Origin: Nocardia donostiensis | Lineage (GTDB): Bacteria > Actinomycetota > Actinomycetes > Mycobacteriales > Mycobacteriaceae | Assembly (NCBI RefSeq): GCF_002081715.1 | Contig: NZ_MUKP01000021.1 | Location: forward strand, 34,757-98,756 | Direction of reading: 5' to 3' | DNA length: 64,000 bases | In this document: positions 54,188-61,974 of the stretch, piece by piece | Numbering within the stretch: the stretch's first letter is position 1 | Layout: each line of letters starts with the position of its first letter | Notes under the pieces: model-generated | Told to the model about the DNA's origin: nothing | The model's database searches: none | Seen by the model: only the letters and a program-made list of their open reading frames with translations | Position numbers and translations under genes: made by a program

Positions 54188-55002
54188 CGGCGGCGCAATC
54201 TGTCCAAATCGATCGTCACGTTCCGGCCCTGGCCCTCGACGACGATCTGCCCGCCGAGTGCGGAGACCTCCGTGGGCTGGATACCGAACGGTAGTTCCTT
54301 CGTATCGATGGTACGGGTGAACCTGGCCAGTACCGCGGTCTGCTCGGCGACGGAGATGTTCGGGGTGGGGGTGTCGTGCCCCGGCCCCTGATAGAAGCCG
54401 GTGGCCACGATCCGCACCTGGTCGCCGTCCAGGATCAGGTCGGCCTGCACGCTCACCCGCTCCCCGCCCAGCTGAAGGGCGCTGTGCTGGCCCAACGGGG
54501 TGGTCGGCACGGTGCCGGTCAATACCAGCGCGCCCGCGGTCGTCATCCCTGAGCCTCCGGAGCCGCCGGTCCCGTCGGATTTGTCCGCGGGGCGGGAGTG
54601 AACCTGCAGATCGGGGATATCGAACAGGCGGCCCAGTTCGGTGGGTTCCACGCGCATCCGGACGTCGACATAATCCACCGGCACGCTGCGCACGCTGCCG
54701 TCGACCAGATGCCCCAGCGGTAACGTCATCCCGACCAGGGTCGCCTCCAGTGCGATTTCGCCGGGGATATCCGGGCGCATCCCACGCGCATTGATCTCGA
54801 TGTTGTCGTAGCGGCCGTTGAATGCCTGCCGGAGGAACGGGAAGCCGTGGAAGGTCACTTCGGGGTCGGCGCTGAGGTCGGCGCCCGCGCGCAGTGACCG
54901 GGATACGCGGTACTCCGAATAGGCGGCGGCACCGAAATCGATGACCACCGCCAATCCCGCGAGGCAGAGCAGCCCGATGATCAGCTTGCGCATGCGATGC
55001 AC
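54184..55002 (-). CDS. lmeA: LmeA-like DUF2993 phospholipid-binding protein
   Basis: 272 residues from GTG 55002 (GGAG five bases upstream); ATG 54993 is also possible. N-terminal signal or anchor (LIIGLLCLAGLAVVIDFG), then a DUF2993 domain (PEVTFHGFPFLRQAFNGRYD). LmeA is known in mycobacteria to bind phospholipid and promote mannan elongation of lipomannan. Upstream of, and coupled to, the thioredoxin gene. Confidence 0.86.
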   Translation of the reverse strand: MHRMRKLIIGLLCLAGLAVVIDFGAAAYSEYRVSRSLRAGADLSADPEVTFHGFPFLRQAFNGRYDNIEINARGMRPDIPGEIALEATLVGMTLPLGHLVDGSVRSVPVDYVDVRMRVEPTELGRLFDIPDLQVHSRPADKSDGTGGSGGSGMTTAGALVLTGTVPTTPLGQHSALQLGGERVSVQADLILDGDQVRIVATGFYQGPGHDTPTPNISVAEQTAVLARFTRTIDTKELPFGIQPTEVSALGGQIVVEGQGRNVTIDLDRLRRR

Positions 55003-55174
55003 CCTATCTCCGAGCCCGGCGGCCGATATCGAAGGTCCGCCCGGGGCCGGTGCACGCGGAATCGGAGGTCATCGGCTTTCACGCGCTAATCTTGCATCCG
55101 ATTACCTGTGACTGGCGACGTGGCTGCAGCGGTGTGCTGTTGCCCCGCGGCGCTACGAGATGGGAGGAGTGCTT

Positions 55175-55954
55175 GTGGAGCTACTCCTGCTTACCTCCGA
55201 CCCCAACCCCGAATCAGTGCTGCCCTCGCTGGCGTTGCTCGCGCACACCGTGCGCCCCGCACCGACCGAGGTGGCGTCGCTGCTCGAGGCGGGTAACGCG
55301 GATATCGCGCTGGTGGACGCGCGCACCGATCTGGCTGCTGCCCGCGGGCTGTGCAGGCTGCTCGGCAGTACCGGCTCGTCGGTGCCGGTCGTTGCCGTGC
55401 TCACCGAGGGCGGGCTGGTCGCGGTGAACGCAGACTGGGGGCTCGATGACATTCTGCTGCCCAGCACCGGCCCCGCCGAGCTGGACGCCCGGCTGCGGCT
55501 GCTGGTGGGCCGCAACGGCGGGACCGCGGGCCCGGAGCACACCGACAAGATCACGCTCGGTGAACTGGTCATCGACGAGGGCACCTATACGGCCCGGTTG
55601 CGGGGCCGCCCGCTCGATCTGACCTACAAGGAATTCGAGCTGCTGAAATATCTCGCCCAGCATGCGGGGCGGGTTTTCACCCGTGCCCAACTGTTGCAGG
55701 AGGTGTGGGGCTACGACTTCTTCGGCGGCACCAGGACGGTCGATGTGCACGTGCGGCGGTTGCGCGCCAAGCTGGGCAGCGAATACGAATCGCTGATCGG
55801 AACCGTGCGCAATGTCGGCTACAAGGCTGTGCGCCCCGCGCGAACACAACCGAAGGGGGAGCAGGTGGCGCCCGCCGATGATGCAGGGGAGGGCGGTGCC
55901 GCCGGTGGTTCGGGCGACACGTCGCTGGCCCCGGCCAACGGCACCGCCCAGTGA
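55175..55954 (+). CDS. glnR: GlnR-type orphan response regulator
   Basis: 259 residues from GTG 55175, which has GGGAGGA six bases upstream; an ATG five codons earlier overlaps that site. The N-terminal atypical receiver domain ([20 protein letters not shown]) is followed by an OmpR-type winged helix ([20 protein letters not shown], then [12 protein letters not shown]). GlnR controls nitrogen assimilation in actinobacteria without a partner kinase. The C-terminal Gly/Ala tail is variable. Synteny with lmeA and mshD supports the name. Confidence 0.92.
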   Translation: MELLLLTSDPNPESVLPSLALLAHTVRPAPTEVASLLEAGNADIALVDARTDLAAARGLCRLLGSTGSSVPVVAVLTEGGLVAVNADWGLDDILLPSTGPAELDARLRLLVGRNGGTAGPEHTDKITLGELVIDEGTYTARLRGRPLDLTYKEFELLKYLAQHAGRVFTRAQLLQEVWGYDFFGGTRTVDVHVRRLRAKLGSEYESLIGTVRNVGYKAVRPARTQPKGEQVAPADDAGEGGAAGGSGDTSLAPANGTAQ

Positions 55955-56046
55955 ATAGGCGAACTTCGAGTTCGGCCTCACGGTGCACGATGTTCGCGGT
56001 ATGTGCATCCGGCGAAGAACCTACGGCCGCTGGGCTGGCAGCCTGA

Positions 56047-56161
56047 CCTGTAGGGATGGTGTGAGACCTCCTCACAGTTGATGTAGGGAGGCAAGCAGCG
56101 ACGAAACAGGAATACCCTGTCGCGAGGCAGGAAATCCCCGTCCTTCAGACGGGGAGGAAGT
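56047..56161 (+). mobile_element. IS200/IS605-family right-end remnant with omega-RNA-like hairpins, no transposase
   Basis: The segment ends CCCCGTC-CTTCA-GACGGGG (56136-56154) plus AGGAAGTCAA, the typical right terminus of IS605-type elements with TnpB. Upstream are CCTG/CAGG (56116-56131), TGTGAG/CTCACA (56060-56076) and CCTCC/GGAGG (56067-56091), like the guide-RNA scaffold that overlaps tnpB 3' ends. Neither tnpA nor an intact tnpB is nearby. It stands just before the mshD ribosome site, so it is part of the mshD leader. Confidence 0.72.
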
Positions 56162-56175
56162 CAAGAGGAGTAGGC

Positions 56176-57075
56176 GTGACCGGTTCGGTATTGCGGTGGG
56201 CGGACGAACTCGACGCGGACACCGCGCGGCGCGTGCGAGCGCTGCTGGAGCGGGCCGCGTCCGTCGACGGTGTGGCGGCGGTATCGGAACAGGCCGTGCT
56301 GTCGCTGGGCGATACCGGGGACGCACGTCATCTGCTCGCGGTCCGCGGTGATACTGTGAGCGGTTACGCGAACTTCGCTGCGGCACATGGGGAACATCCG
56401 GCGATGGCGGAGGCGGCCGTCGATCCCGAGGCCAGGGGTGACGGTATCGGAACCGAACTCGTCCGAGCGGCGCTCGCCGAGGGCGGGACCGGTGCGCGGG
56501 TGTGGGCGCACGGGAACCTGCCCGCTGCCCGATCGGTCGCGGCGAAGCTCGGTCTCACCGTTGCGCGGGAGCTGTGGCAGATGCGTCGCGCATCAACTGA
56601 GCTACCCGAACCGGTGGTGTCGCCCGAACTCGTCGTCCGCACCTATGCGGGCCCGGCCGACGATGCCGAACTCCTGCGGGTCAACAACGCCGCGTTCGAC
56701 TGGCACCCGGAACAGGGCGGCTGGACCGAACGTGAACTGGAGCAACGGCGTGCCGAGTCGTGGTTCGACCCCGCGGGTTTGTTCCTTGCTTTCGACCGCA
56801 ACGACCCCGGCCGGCTGCTCGGCTTCCACTGGACCAAGGTGCACACCGACCAGAACCCGCCGGTCGGAGAGGTTTATGTAGTAGGTATCGATCCGGCCGC
56901 GCAGGGTCGCGGTCTCGGCCGCCTGCTGACTCTGGCCGGGCTGCATCATCTCCGCGACCGGGGTTTGGGCGAGGTCCTGCTCTACACCGAAGCCGACAAC
57001 ACCGCCGCGGTGCATACCTATACCCGGCTCGGTTTCACGCCCGCTCATATCGACGTGGCCTACAGCGCGGCCTGA
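56176..57075 (+). CDS. mshD: Mycothiol synthase
   Basis: 299 residues, GTG start behind AGAGGAG. Two tandem GNAT domains. The C-terminal, active one has the acetyl-CoA loop in VVGIDPAAQGRGLGRLLTLAG and ends YTRLGFTPAHIDVAYSA. It acetylates Cys-GlcN-Ins in the last step of mycothiol synthesis, the main thiol of these bacteria. The ribosome site directly abuts the IS605 right-end remnant. Confidence 0.94.
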   Translation: MTGSVLRWADELDADTARRVRALLERAASVDGVAAVSEQAVLSLGDTGDARHLLAVRGDTVSGYANFAAAHGEHPAMAEAAVDPEARGDGIGTELVRAALAEGGTGARVWAHGNLPAARSVAAKLGLTVARELWQMRRASTELPEPVVSPELVVRTYAGPADDAELLRVNNAAFDWHPEQGGWTERELEQRRAESWFDPAGLFLAFDRNDPGRLLGFHWTKVHTDQNPPVGEVYVVGIDPAAQGRGLGRLLTLAGLHHLRDRGLGEVLLYTEADNTAAVHTYTRLGFTPAHIDVAYSAA

Positions 57076-57098
57076 CGACCACGCAATCGCGCCGGGCT

Positions 57099-57120
57099 GT
57101 TCACTTTCCGTTCACTCTCT
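57099..57120 (+). promoter_or_regulatory. PHO-box-like direct repeat upstream of pstS
   Basis: GTTCACTTTCC (57099-57109) and GTTCACTCTCT (57110-57120) are two 11-bp direct-repeat units with the GTTCAC core of actinobacterial PhoP/RegX3 boxes. The position, 148 bases before pstS, fits phosphate-starvation control. Binding by RegX3 or PhoP is inference. Confidence 0.7.
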
Positions 57121-57267
57121 CAGGTCCGGCTGTCAACCGAGCCCCCCTAGTTTGATTACGGGCGGTGCTGGTCCGCCTGGTGTGCGAGTTCCCCCGCGAA
57201 CGGCCACCACAATATGCGCCCGGGCCGGTGAGGGACCGGGTGAGTAGGACGTACCCCGGAGGAATTA

Positions 57268-58374
57268 GTGAAGCTCGTGCGCAGCAGCGCCCTCGTTGGT
57301 GTGCTGGCCGCCGGTGCCATGACGCTCGCCGCGTGTGGTAGCGACGACAACACGTCCGCAACAAACATCACCCCCAACGCCGACGTGCAGTGCGGCGGCA
57401 AGGAAGCCCTCAAAGCCAGCGGCTCGTCTGCCCAGGCCAACGCGATGACCCGGTTCATCAACGCCTATCAGACCAACTGCGAAAACGCGAAGCTCGACTA
57501 CACCTCCAGCGGTTCCGGAGCGGGCGTGAAGGAATTCCTCGGCGGCCAGACCGATTTCGGTGGCTCCGACTCCCCGCTGAAGCCCGAGGAAGCCGCCCGC
57601 GCGACCGAACGCTGCGCCAGCGCCCCGGCCTGGAACCTGCCCACCGTCTTCGGGCCGATCGCCGTCACCTACAACCTGGACGGCATCGCCGACCTCGCGT
57701 TGGACGGCCCCACGATCGCCAAGATCTTCAACGGCACCATCAAGACCTGGGACGCGCCGGAGATCAAGGAGCTCAACCCGGACGCGCAGCTGCCAGCCGA
57801 ACCGATCAACGTGATCTTCCGCAGTGACGAGTCGGGCACCACCGACAACTTCCAGCTCTACCTGGACGCAGCCTCCGAAGGCGCCTGGGGCAAGGGCGCG
57901 GGCAAAATCTTCAACGGCGGTGTCGGCGAGGGCGCCAAGGGGAACGAGGGCACCTCGGCCGCGGTGAAGAGCACCAAGAACTCGATCACCTACAACGAGT
58001 GGTCGTTCGCCAAGCAGCAGCAGCTCGGCATTGCGCGCATCGTCACCTCGGCGGGCCCGGAGCCGGTCGAGTTGTCGGTTGCCTCGGCCGGTAAGGCCAT
58101 CGACGGCGTCGAGATCAAGGGCGAGGGCAACGACCTGGTCCTCGACACCACCTCGTTCTACAACCCGACCACCCCGGGCGCGTACCCGATCATCCTGCCC
58201 ACCTACGAGATCGTGTGCTCGAAGTACAAGGACGGCGCCACCGCGACCGCGGTGAAGGCGTTCCTGCACTCGGCCATCAGCAACGGTCAGACGGGACTGG
58301 AGGACGCCGGGTACATCCCGATCCCCGAGCAGTTCAAGACCAAGCTGACCACCGCGATCGACGCCATCTCCTGA
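57268..58374 (+). CDS. pstS: Phosphate-binding lipoprotein PstS
   Basis: 368 residues, GTG start behind GGAGGAATTA. Signal peptide with lipobox LAAC (Cys23). The mature part binds phosphate for the PstCAB transporter: [57 protein letters not shown]. First gene of pstSCAB. Confidence 0.95.
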   Translation: MKLVRSSALVGVLAAGAMTLAACGSDDNTSATNITPNADVQCGGKEALKASGSSAQANAMTRFINAYQTNCENAKLDYTSSGSGAGVKEFLGGQTDFGGSDSPLKPEEAARATERCASAPAWNLPTVFGPIAVTYNLDGIADLALDGPTIAKIFNGTIKTWDAPEIKELNPDAQLPAEPINVIFRSDESGTTDNFQLYLDAASEGAWGKGAGKIFNGGVGEGAKGNEGTSAAVKSTKNSITYNEWSFAKQQQLGIARIVTSAGPEPVELSVASAGKAIDGVEIKGEGNDLVLDTTSFYNPTTPGAYPIILPTYEIVCSKYKDGATATAVKAFLHSAISNGQTGLEDAGYIPIPEQFKTKLTTAIDAIS

Positions 58375-58384
58375 TAGCGGCCTC

Positions 58385-59458
58385 ATGACTTTGCACGATG
58401 ATGTGACCACCGCTGGGCAGTCGGAGTCGACTGCCCAGCGCGCGGCCGGAGATACTGCGCAGATGCCCCGCACCACCAGCATCGAACCGGGTGTCAGGAA
58501 ACAGAAGCCCGAATCGCTGAGGAGCCGTGTGCACAGCAACCGGGCCGAGACGATTTTCCGTTCGTTGGCCACCGCGGCCGGCGCCACCATCGTGGCGGCG
58601 ATCGCGCTGATCGGGCTGTTCCTGTTGATCCGGGCGGTTCCCTCGCTGGCAGCCAACGAGGCGAACTTCCTGACCAGCACGGACTTCTCGACCGGGGACG
58701 CCGACCACCTACAGTTCGGCATCCGCGACCTGCTCATGGTGACGGTGCTGAGCTCGCTGCTGGCGCTGCTCATCGCGGTGCCGATCGGTATCGGTATCGC
58801 GTTGTTCCTGACGCATTACGCACCGAAAGCACTGTCCAGACCGTTCGCGGTGCTCATCGATCTCTTGGCGGCGGTTCCGTCGATCGTGTTCGGTCTGTGG
58901 GGTATCTACGTGCTGGCTCCCACATTGGAGCCGGTGGCGACCTTCCTCAACGACAACCTCGGCTGGTTCTTCCTGTTCGACGACGGCAACGTCTCGCTCA
59001 CCGGTGGCGGAACCATCTTCACCGCGGGCATCGTGCTCGCCGTGATGATCCTGCCGATCATCACCTCGGTTACCCGCGAGGTCTTCAATCTGACCCCCCG
59101 GATGCAGATCGAGGCAGCCCAGGCACTCGGCGCGACCAAATGGGAAGTCGTGCGGATGACGGTGCTGCCCTACGGGCGCAGCGGCATGATCGCCGGTTCC
59201 ATGCTCGGCCTCGGCCGGGCACTCGGCGAGACGATCGCCGTGCTCCTCGTGCTGCGGACCGCGGCGGACCCGGGCACCTGGTCGCTGTTCGACGGCGGCT
59301 ACACCTTCGCGTCCAAGATCGCTTCGGCCGCCCATGAATTCAGTCAGCCGTTGCCGACCGGCGCCTATATCGCCGCAGGCTTCGTGCTCTTCGTCCTGAC
59401 CTTCGTGGTCAACGCTGCGGCGCGCGCCGCCTCCGGAGGAAGGGTCAGCGGAGGATGA
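58385..59458 (+). CDS. pstC: Phosphate ABC transporter permease PstC
   Basis: 357 residues. After a basic, Ser/Thr-rich N-terminus come six membrane helices and the permease EAA-like motif [20 protein letters not shown], then [15 protein letters not shown]. Starts ten bases after pstS and overlaps pstA by ATGA. With PstA it forms the channel for phosphate. Confidence 0.94.
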   Translation: MTLHDDVTTAGQSESTAQRAAGDTAQMPRTTSIEPGVRKQKPESLRSRVHSNRAETIFRSLATAAGATIVAAIALIGLFLLIRAVPSLAANEANFLTSTDFSTGDADHLQFGIRDLLMVTVLSSLLALLIAVPIGIGIALFLTHYAPKALSRPFAVLIDLLAAVPSIVFGLWGIYVLAPTLEPVATFLNDNLGWFFLFDDGNVSLTGGGTIFTAGIVLAVMILPIITSVTREVFNLTPRMQIEAAQALGATKWEVVRMTVLPYGRSGMIAGSMLGLGRALGETIAVLLVLRTAADPGTWSLFDGGYTFASKIASAAHEFSQPLPTGAYIAAGFVLFVLTFVVNAAARAASGGRVSGG

Positions 59459-60360
59459 CCACCGCGACGAAATTCGACAGGCCGATCAAGGCACCCACCT
59501 TCCGTCATGTGAGCACCGCCCGGCGGGTGAAGAATCATCTCGCCACCGGCGTCGTCTGGGTGTGCTTCGCCATCGCGCTGGTGCCGCTGATCTGGGTGCT
59601 GTGGGTGGTGCTCGCCCGCGGCTTCGAAGCGATTGTTTCGGCCGACTGGTGGGGTAAGTCGCTCAACGGCGTGCTGCCCGAACAAGTCGCAGGTGGTGTG
59701 TACCACGCGATCTACGGCACCCTGGTCCAGGCGGCTATCGCGGCCCTCATCTCGGTGCCGCTCGGGGTGATGGCGGCCATCTACCTGGTCGAATACGGCC
59801 GGGGCTGGCTGGCTCGCACCACAACGTTCATGGTCGACATCCTCGCCGGTGTGCCCTCGATCGTGGCCGCGCTGTTCGTTTTCGCGGCGTGGATCTCCAC
59901 CTTTGGCATGCCGCAGAGCGGTCTGGCCGTATCGTTCGCGCTGGTGCTGCTGATGCTGCCGGTGGTGGTGCGCAGCACGGAGGAAATGCTCAAGCTCGTA
60001 CCCGACGAGCTGCGTGAAGCCTCCTATGCGCTCGGTATCCCGAAATGGAAGACGATCCTGCGGATCGTGGTGCCGACGGCGCTGCCCGGCATGATCAGCG
60101 GCATCCTGCTCGCCGTTGCCCGCGTGATGGGGGAGACCGCGCCGGTGCTGGTGCTGGTCGGCTACAGCCGGTCGATCAACTTCGACATGTTCGACGGCAA
60201 TATGGCTTCGCTGCCGCTGTTGATCTACCAGGAGTTCAGCAACCCCGAGGCCGCAGGCCAGCTGCGTGTCTGGGGCGCGGCGCTGACGCTCATTCTGATC
60301 ATCGCCCTGCTGTATCTGGCCGCGGCCCTGGTCAACCGGCTGCTCACGCGGAACCGATAA
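59455..60360 (+). CDS. pstA: Phosphate ABC transporter permease PstA
   Basis: 301 residues, ATG overlapping the pstC stop. Six helices; [24 protein letters not shown] motif (here [17 protein letters not shown]) and [15 protein letters not shown]. Pairs with PstC. pstB follows after 18 bases. Confidence 0.94.
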   Translation: MTTATKFDRPIKAPTFRHVSTARRVKNHLATGVVWVCFAIALVPLIWVLWVVLARGFEAIVSADWWGKSLNGVLPEQVAGGVYHAIYGTLVQAAIAALISVPLGVMAAIYLVEYGRGWLARTTTFMVDILAGVPSIVAALFVFAAWISTFGMPQSGLAVSFALVLLMLPVVVRSTEEMLKLVPDELREASYALGIPKWKTILRIVVPTALPGMISGILLAVARVMGETAPVLVLVGYSRSINFDMFDGNMASLPLLIYQEFSNPEAAGQLRVWGAALTLILIIALLYLAAALVNRLLTRNR

Positions 60361-60378
60361 ACCGAAACGGAAACTTAT

Positions 60379-61155
60379 ATGGCCAAGCGGATCGACGTCA
60401 AAGACCTCAATATCTATTACGGAAAATTCCAGGCGATCTCCGATGTGTCGCTGACGGTTCTGCCGCGCAGCGTCACCGCGTTCATCGGTCCGTCCGGTTG
60501 CGGTAAGTCCACCGTGCTGCGTTCGCTCAACCGCATGCATGAGGTGACCCCAGGCGCCCGTGTCGAGGGTGCGGTAATGCTCGACGGCGAGGACATCTAC
60601 GGCACCCAGGTGGATCCGGTGGGTGTGCGCCGCACCATCGGCATGGTGTTCCAGCGCCCGAACCCATTCCCCACTATGTCCATTCGCGACAATGTGGTGG
60701 CCGGGCTGAAACTGCAGGGCGTCCGCAGCAAATCCGAGCTCGATGAGGTGGCCGAGCGCTCGCTGCGCGGCGCCAACCTGTGGAACGAGGTCAAGGACCG
60801 GCTGGACAAGCCGGGCGGCGGGCTTTCCGGCGGTCAGCAGCAGCGTCTGTGTATCGCCCGCGCCATCGCGGTATCCCCCGATGTGTTGCTGATGGACGAG
60901 CCGTGCTCGGCGCTGGATCCGATCTCCACCCTGGCGATCGAGGATTTGATCACCGAGTTGAAGAAGGAATACACGATCGTCATCGTCACGCACAATATGC
61001 AGCAGGCGGCACGGGTGAGCGACCAGACCGGTTTCTTCAACCTGGAGGCCCAGGGCAAACCGGGCCGGCTGGTGGAAATCGACGATACCGAGAAGATCTT
61101 CTCCAACCCGGCGCAGAAGGCCACCGAGGACTATATTTCCGGCCGCTTCGGCTGA
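60379..61155 (+). CDS. pstB: Phosphate ABC transporter ATPase PstB
   Basis: 258 residues. Walker [11 protein letters not shown] loop [12 protein letters not shown], signature LSGGQQQRL, Walker [13 protein letters not shown] and switch His [14 protein letters not shown] are all intact, as is the PstB C-terminus [11 protein letters not shown]. It powers high-affinity phosphate import. The mycobacterial name is phoT. A strong bidirectional terminator follows. Confidence 0.96.
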   Translation: MAKRIDVKDLNIYYGKFQAISDVSLTVLPRSVTAFIGPSGCGKSTVLRSLNRMHEVTPGARVEGAVMLDGEDIYGTQVDPVGVRRTIGMVFQRPNPFPTMSIRDNVVAGLKLQGVRSKSELDEVAERSLRGANLWNEVKDRLDKPGGGLSGGQQQRLCIARAIAVSPDVLLMDEPCSALDPISTLAIEDLITELKKEYTIVIVTHNMQQAARVSDQTGFFNLEAQGKPGRLVEIDDTEKIFSNPAQKATEDYISGRFG

Positions 61156-61181
61156 GCGGACAGGCCCCGGCGAGAAACCGA

Positions 61182-61209
61182 AAAGACCCGCGGAATCCCG
61201 CGGGTCTTT
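61182..61209. terminator. Bidirectional terminator between pstB and phoU
   Basis: AAAGACCCGCGG (61182-61193) pairs with CCGCGGGTCTTT (61198-61209) around AATC, a 12-bp stem with A tract on one side and T tract on the other. It ends both the pst operon and convergent phoU. Confidence 0.92.
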
Positions 61210-61248
61210 CTGTCGTCTGCTCGCGATGCACCGCGACCCCGGTGCAAT

Positions 61249-61911
61249 TCAGGAGTCGGAATCCGGGTCCGGCGGAAGCACACCGGTGACCAGGAAGATC
61301 ACCCTACGGCCGATTTCGACGGCGTGGTCGGCGAACCGCTCGTAGTAGCGGCCGAGCAGCGTGACGTCGACGGCCGCGGCGACACCGTGCTTCCATTCGC
61401 GATCCATCAGCAGGGTGAACAGGTGACGGTGCAGATCATCCATCGCCTCGTCGTCCTGGTTGAGCTGCGCCGCGCGTTCCGGGTCGCGGGTTTCGAGAAC
61501 CTCTTTGGCGCCCGCGCCCATGCTCACCGCGATCCGGCCCATCTCCGCGAAATAGCCGTTGACCGAATCAGGCAGTGCGGGATTGGGGTGACGCCTGCGC
61601 GCCACCTTGGCGACGTGCAGGGCGAGAGTGCCCATCCGGTTGACGTCGTTGACGATCTGGATCGCGCTCACCACCTGGCGCAGATCGCCCGCGACCGGGG
61701 CCTGCAGAGCCAGCAGCGCGAATGCCTTCTCCTCGGCGTCGGCGATCATCTCGGCGATCCGGTCGTGTTCACTGATCACCTGTTCGGCCAGCCCAAGGTC
61801 GGCTTGGAGCAACGATTGAGTGGCCTGATCCATGGCCGAACCCGCGAGACCGGCCATCTCGCCCAACAGGTGTGCGAGATCGGCCATTTGCTCGTTGTAG
61901 ATGACACGCAT
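61249..61911 (-). CDS. phoU: Phosphate-signalling regulator PhoU
   Basis: 220 residues from ATG 61911 ([20 protein letters not shown]); a GTG four codons earlier is also open. Two three-helix PhoU repeats with the acidic metal-binding motifs, such as [14 protein letters not shown] and [16 protein letters not shown]. PhoU links PstSCAB to the SenX3-RegX3 type two-component system and represses the Pho response when phosphate is high. The mycobacterial homologue is phoY2. Confidence 0.94.
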   Translation of the reverse strand: MRVIYNEQMADLAHLLGEMAGLAGSAMDQATQSLLQADLGLAEQVISEHDRIAEMIADAEEKAFALLALQAPVAGDLRQVVSAIQIVNDVNRMGTLALHVAKVARRRHPNPALPDSVNGYFAEMGRIAVSMGAGAKEVLETRDPERAAQLNQDDEAMDDLHRHLFTLLMDREWKHGVAAAVDVTLLGRYYERFADHAVEIGRRVIFLVTGVLPPDPDSDS

Positions 61912-61974
61912 GAGACCCGACACTAGTTCCCGCCGCTGTCCAAGTCACGAACAGCGGGTGAATTGCAGTACCGG

